This document shows positions 6,251 through 8,965 of a DNA stretch of 8,965 nucleotides, in pieces (the stretch's first letter is position 1; the number at the start of each line of letters is the position of its first letter). The DNA comes from Chloroflexota bacterium. GTDB lineage: Bacteria > Chloroflexota > Anaerolineae > Anaerolineales > UBA11657. The notes under the pieces were generated by a model. That model was not told where the DNA came from. It did no database searches and was given only the letters and a program-made list of their open reading frames with translations. The translations under genes were made by a program, and so were the position numbers. Location: NCBI GenBank assembly GCA_003670425.1, contig QWRL01000093.1, forward strand, positions 1 through 8,965, given 5' to 3'.

Positions 6251-7342
6251 ATGCCAACGGTGCTGAACAAACCCGCAACGCCCGCGCAAGTAGCGGAGGC
6301 GCTGCGACAGCTGCCGCGGCTGCTGCCGCGCGCCGGCGGCAGCAAGCCGGCACTCAGCACGCCGCCAAGCGGGGTGGCGGCACTGGACCTCGCAGCCCTC
6401 ACGGGCGTGCTTGAATATACGCCCGACGAATACACCTTCACCGCGCTCGCCGGCACGCCCCTGGCTGAAGTGCAGGCTCTGCTTGCGCGGCACAACCAGT
6501 ATTTGCCGTTTGATCCACCATTTGCGGCGCGCGGCGCAACGCTAGGCGGCGCGCTGGCGAGCGGCTTGAACGGGCCCGGCCGCTGGCGCTTTGGCGGCTT
6601 GCGTGATTTTATTTTGGGTGTTCAGTTTGTAAGCGGCGCCGGCGAACTGGCGCGGGCCGGCGGCCGCGTAGTCAAGAATGCCGCCGGTTTCGATTTGCCG
6701 AAGCTGCTGGTGGGCAGCCTCGGCCGCTTGGCGGTGCTCACGGAAGTCACCTTCAAAGTTTTTCCCGCGCCGCCTGCATACTGCTCGCTGCGCTTCACAT
6801 TTCCGGATCTGGCTGCGGCTGTGGCAGCGCTGCTGCAAGCCGCTGCGCTGCCGATGGACCTGGATGCGCTTGACTTGCAGCCGCCCGCTACATTGTGGGC
6901 ACGGCTGGCCGGGCTAAGCGCAGCGCTGCCCGGGCGCGCTGCGCGCTTGCAGCAGGCGCTGGGTGGCGGCACGCTGCTGGAAGGCGCAGAGGAACAAGCG
7001 GTGTGGAACGCTGCGCGCGAGTTTGCGTGGGCGCCGGCTGGCAGCGCGCTGCTCAAGGTGCCGCTAACGCCGCTGCGCATTGCCGCGTTTGCGGCTGCGC
7101 TGCCGGACACGGCCAGCAGCCGCTACTCCGCCGGCGGGCAGGTGTGCTGGCTGGCTTGGCCATCCCAAACGCTGCCGCTGCTGGATGAACTGCTGCGTGC
7201 GCAGCAACTTTCGGCGCTGCTGTTTGGTGGAACGTTTGCCGCCGGCGAACCGGCGCTGCGCGGGCAGCAGCCGGGCGCAGCGCTGCTGCAGCGCGCACAG
7301 AGCGCGCTGGATCCAGACGCCAGATTCTTGCGCTTTGATTAG
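6251..7342 (+). CDS. glcE: glycolate oxidase FAD-binding subunit GlcE
   Basis: A 363-residue protein with a PCMH/VAO-type FAD-binding fold, matching GlcE (E. coli 350). In GlcDEF it is the second flavoprotein-like subunit of the membrane-associated complex that oxidises glycolate (and often D-lactate) to the 2-oxoacid. Motifs from the ATG at 6251 are RAGGSK (27-32), GTPLAEVQALL (69-79), ATLGGALASGLNGP (96-109), GLRDFILGVQFVSGAG (116-131), VKNAAGFDLPKLLVGSLG (141-158) and LTEVTFKVFP (163-172), all in the order of E. coli GlcE. The C-terminus ends LDPDARFLRFD and lacks the FNPGR found in E. coli. The frame is open up to 6011; ATG at 6179 would add 24 residues, but homology begins just after 6251 and no start shows a Shine-Dalgarno. 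glcF follows after 20 bases. Divergent from the transporter; no glcD precedes it. Confidence 0.9.
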   Translation: MPTVLNKPATPAQVAEALRQLPRLLPRAGGSKPALSTPPSGVAALDLAALTGVLEYTPDEYTFTALAGTPLAEVQALLARHNQYLPFDPPFAARGATLGGALASGLNGPGRWRFGGLRDFILGVQFVSGAGELARAGGRVVKNAAGFDLPKLLVGSLGRLAVLTEVTFKVFPAPPAYCSLRFTFPDLAAAVAALLQAAALPMDLDALDLQPPATLWARLAGLSAALPGRAARLQQALGGGTLLEGAEEQAVWNAAREFAWAPAGSALLKVPLTPLRIAAFAAALPDTASSRYSAGGQVCWLAWPSQTLPLLDELLRAQQLSALLFGGTFAAGEPALRGQQPGAALLQRAQSALDPDARFLRFD

Positions 7343-7348
7343 CGCGCC

Positions 7349-7353
7349 AGAGG
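7349..7353 (+). promoter_or_regulatory. Shine-Dalgarno sequence of glcF
   Basis: AGAGG ends nine bases before the ATG at 7363 and lies within the 20-base gap after glcE. It supports that start for glcF. Confidence 0.55.
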
Positions 7354-7362
7354 CAGCCCTAA

Positions 7363-8637
7363 ATGCAGCACAACATTCCCGTTGAACAACTTGGCGCACA
7401 GGCGCCAGCCATGGCCGACGCAATCAGCGCGTGTGTGCATTGCGGCTTTTGCCTGCCCGCCTGCCCCACCTACCAACTGCTGGGCGACGAAGCCGACTCG
7501 CCGCGCGGCCGCATCGTGCTGATGAAAGCCGTGTTGGAGGGCAGCCTGCCCGCCGCACAAGCGCAGCCGCACATTGACCGCTGCCTCGGCTGCCTCGGCT
7601 GCGTCACCGCCTGCCCCTCGGGCGTCAAGTACGGCGCGCTGCTCTCCGGTTACCGCGCCCTTACGGCGCCAGCTGCGCAACGCGGCCTGTTTGACGGCAT
7701 TGCGCGCGCCCTCTCGCATGCCGTGCTGCCCCGCCCGCAGCTATTCCGGATTGCAGCGCTTGCTGCGCGACTGGCGCAGCCGTTTGCAGCGGTACTGCCG
7801 CGCAGCCTGCGCGCCATGTTGGAGCTGCTGCCCGCCCGCCTGCCGGCTGCCGTCCATTTGCCGGCCGTGTCCCCGGCGCTGGGCACGCGCCGCGCCCGCG
7901 TGGCGCTGCTGGCCGGCTGCGCACAGCAAGTGCTGGCGCCAGAAATAAACGCTGCCACAGTGCGCGTGCTCACCCGCAACGGCGTGGAAGTGCTGGTGCC
8001 GCAGGCGCAAGGCTGCTGCGGTGCGCTCGCCATTCACACCGGCGCCGCGCCGCGTGCGCGCCAGTTCGCGCGCAACAATCTCGCTGCGTTCCCTACGGAT
8101 GTGGATGCCATCCTCACCACCGCCGCCGGCTGCGGCAGCGGCATTCACGATTACCCGCTGCTATTTGCGGGAACTGCGGAGCATGCCGAAGCTCAGGCAT
8201 TCGCCGCACGCACCTGCGATGTAAGTGTGTTTTTGGACCGCTTGGGGTTGCTGCCGCTGCCCGCCCAGCCACAACCCCGGCGCGTCGCCTATCACGACGC
8301 CTGCCATCTTTCGCACGCGCAGGGCGTGCGTGCTGCCCCGCGCAACCTGTTGCGCCAAATTCCGGGCGTGACGCTCTTGGATTTGCCGGAGGCAGAGTTG
8401 TGCTGTGGATCGGCCGGCACCTACAACATTGAGCAGCCGCAGCTTGCGCAGCAGCTGGGCGTGCGCAAAGCCGGCCACGTGCGCGCCAGTGCGGCTCAAA
8501 TTGTGGCGATGGGCAACATCGGCTGTATGGTGCAAATTCAGCGCAGCTTGGGTGCAGCTGGTTCTGTGCCGGCTGTCCGGCACACCATGCAAATCCTGGA
8601 CGATGCCTACCAGGCGGGTAGTTCGCCCCGCATGTAG
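7363..8637 (+). CDS. glcF: glycolate oxidase iron-sulfur subunit GlcF
   Basis: A 424-residue protein (E. coli GlcF 407) with two N-terminal ferredoxin-type [4Fe-4S] motifs and a duplicated C-terminal CCG domain. The clusters are CVHCGFCLPACP (Cys24, 27, 30, 34) and CLGCLGCVTACP (Cys74, 77, 80, 84). The first CCG repeat has AGC (186), GCCG (218-219) and GCG (257); the second has DACH (314), CCG (347-348) and GCM (388). DSPRGRI (46-51 region) is typical of the GlcF/LutA group. The subunit carries electrons from the flavin subunits towards the respiratory chain at the cytoplasmic membrane. All cluster cysteines are present, so the gene looks functional. It is the second gene of the glcEF unit and converges on the right-edge gene. 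Related proteins include LutA, GlpC and other CCG-domain subunits, but the pairing with GlcE makes GlcF the best call. Confidence 0.93.
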   Translation: MQHNIPVEQLGAQAPAMADAISACVHCGFCLPACPTYQLLGDEADSPRGRIVLMKAVLEGSLPAAQAQPHIDRCLGCLGCVTACPSGVKYGALLSGYRALTAPAAQRGLFDGIARALSHAVLPRPQLFRIAALAARLAQPFAAVLPRSLRAMLELLPARLPAAVHLPAVSPALGTRRARVALLAGCAQQVLAPEINAATVRVLTRNGVEVLVPQAQGCCGALAIHTGAAPRARQFARNNLAAFPTDVDAILTTAAGCGSGIHDYPLLFAGTAEHAEAQAFAARTCDVSVFLDRLGLLPLPAQPQPRRVAYHDACHLSHAQGVRAAPRNLLRQIPGVTLLDLPEAELCCGSAGTYNIEQPQLAQQLGVRKAGHVRASAAQIVAMGNIGCMVQIQRSLGAAGSVPAVRHTMQILDDAYQAGSSPRM

Positions 8638-8657
8638 TTCAAGAATCAACGGCGGCT

Positions 8658-8681
8658 ACGCAAAGCTGATAACTTTAGCGT
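8658..8681. terminator. weak stem-loop between the convergent genes
   Basis: ACGCAAAG (8658-8665) pairs with CTTT-A-GCGT (8673-8681) with one bulged A around a 7-base loop. It lies between the stop of glcF and the stop of the convergent gene, where a two-way terminator would be expected. No T-run follows on either strand, so the call is weak. Confidence 0.25.
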
Positions 8682-8724
8682 CCCCCATCACGGCTGGCAG
8701 GCGCGTTTGTTTTGTGGTTGCCCG

Positions 8725-8965
8725 CTAGCCTTCCATCTGCCACGGCGATGTCATGCTGCCGTTTCGGTCAAAAGTCAGCGGTACCTCGCCCACAATCGTG
8801 AGGCGCGGGTGCGCCTCCACCTGCGCGCGCAGCGCAGTGCTCACCCACAAATTCTCCACCGTGAGCGTGTTGCGCGCAAAAACAAATGACACCGCACTGC
8901 CGGGCGCAGCGCCGCATGTGCGCACCGCCACCGCCAGCGCGCGCTCGTCGTCCGCCATGGTAATC
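8725..8965 (-). CDS. C-terminal end of an unidentified enzyme, possibly LarA/DUF2088-like (partial)
   Basis: The frame is open from the right edge down to the TAG at 8727-8725, giving 79 codons plus stop. An internal ATG at 8958 exists, but the codons before it (I-T) are in frame without a stop, so this is the tail of a longer gene. The visible part has DDERALAVAVRTCG, then ARNTLTVENLWVSTAL, then a hydrophobic strand with PLTFDRNG near the end. To my recollection this layout (an acidic helix ending in TCG, a strand plus N-T-L and L-W-V-S, and a closing FD-x-x-G) is seen at the C-termini of LarA-like nickel-pincer 2-hydroxyacid isomerases (DUF2088/lactate racemase families). The catalytic part is outside the window, so the identification is tentative; that the frame is coding is more certain than what it encodes. 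Convergent to glcF with an 87-base gap. Confidence 0.6.
   Translation of the reverse strand, partial: ITMADDERALAVAVRTCGAAPGSAVSFVFARNTLTVENLWVSTALRAQVEAHPRLTIVGEVPLTFDRNGSMTSPWQMEG

Overview
The window is ordinary bacterial chromosome: GC-rich (about 60% by eye), densely packed, with no tRNA, rRNA, insertion sequence, CRISPR array or phage gene visible. It holds seven protein genes, two of them cut by the window edges. The mix is an undecaprenyl-type GT-C (family 39-like) membrane glycosyltransferase with a Q-x-H-P loop, an M19 dipeptidase, Tdh/Kbl, an EamA exporter, GlcE/GlcF and perhaps a LarA-like enzyme. This suggests a heterotrophic, aerobically respiring bacterium. Chloroflexota is my first guess and Proteobacteria or Acidobacteriota are alternatives, but no phylogenetic marker is present, so this is weak inference.

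Left part, minus strand (read from right to left): an EamA/DMT-family transporter (6065-5136), then L-threonine 3-dehydrogenase tdh (4947-3916), glycine C-acetyltransferase kbl (3910-2723), an M19 membrane-type dipeptidase (2595-1498), and the N-terminal 416 codons of a polytopic GT39-like glycosyltransferase that runs off the left edge (1248-1). tdh and kbl are separated by 5 bases and form a certain operon for threonine to glycine conversion. The dipeptidase has its own Shine-Dalgarno sequence and could be read through from kbl or from a weak promoter in the 127-base gap. A strong GC hairpin follows the dipeptidase stop.

Right part, plus strand: glcE (6251-7342) and glcF (7363-8637) encode the FAD-binding and iron-sulfur subunits of a glycolate (2-hydroxyacid) oxidase, divergent from the transporter. 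The catalytic subunit glcD is not in the window. Convergent to glcF, the C-terminal 80 codons of another gene enter from the right edge (8965-8725). They resemble the tail of LarA/DUF2088-type nickel-pincer isomerases, which would fit a 2-hydroxyacid theme, but this is tentative.

Working together: dipeptidase, Tdh and Kbl make a plausible peptide and threonine catabolic block yielding glycine and acetyl-CoA, while GlcEF feeds electrons from 2-hydroxyacids towards respiration. I see no strong evidence for an undescribed system. The points most worth a second look are the missing glcD, the identity of the right-edge gene, and the hairpin-rich gap at 1249-1497.
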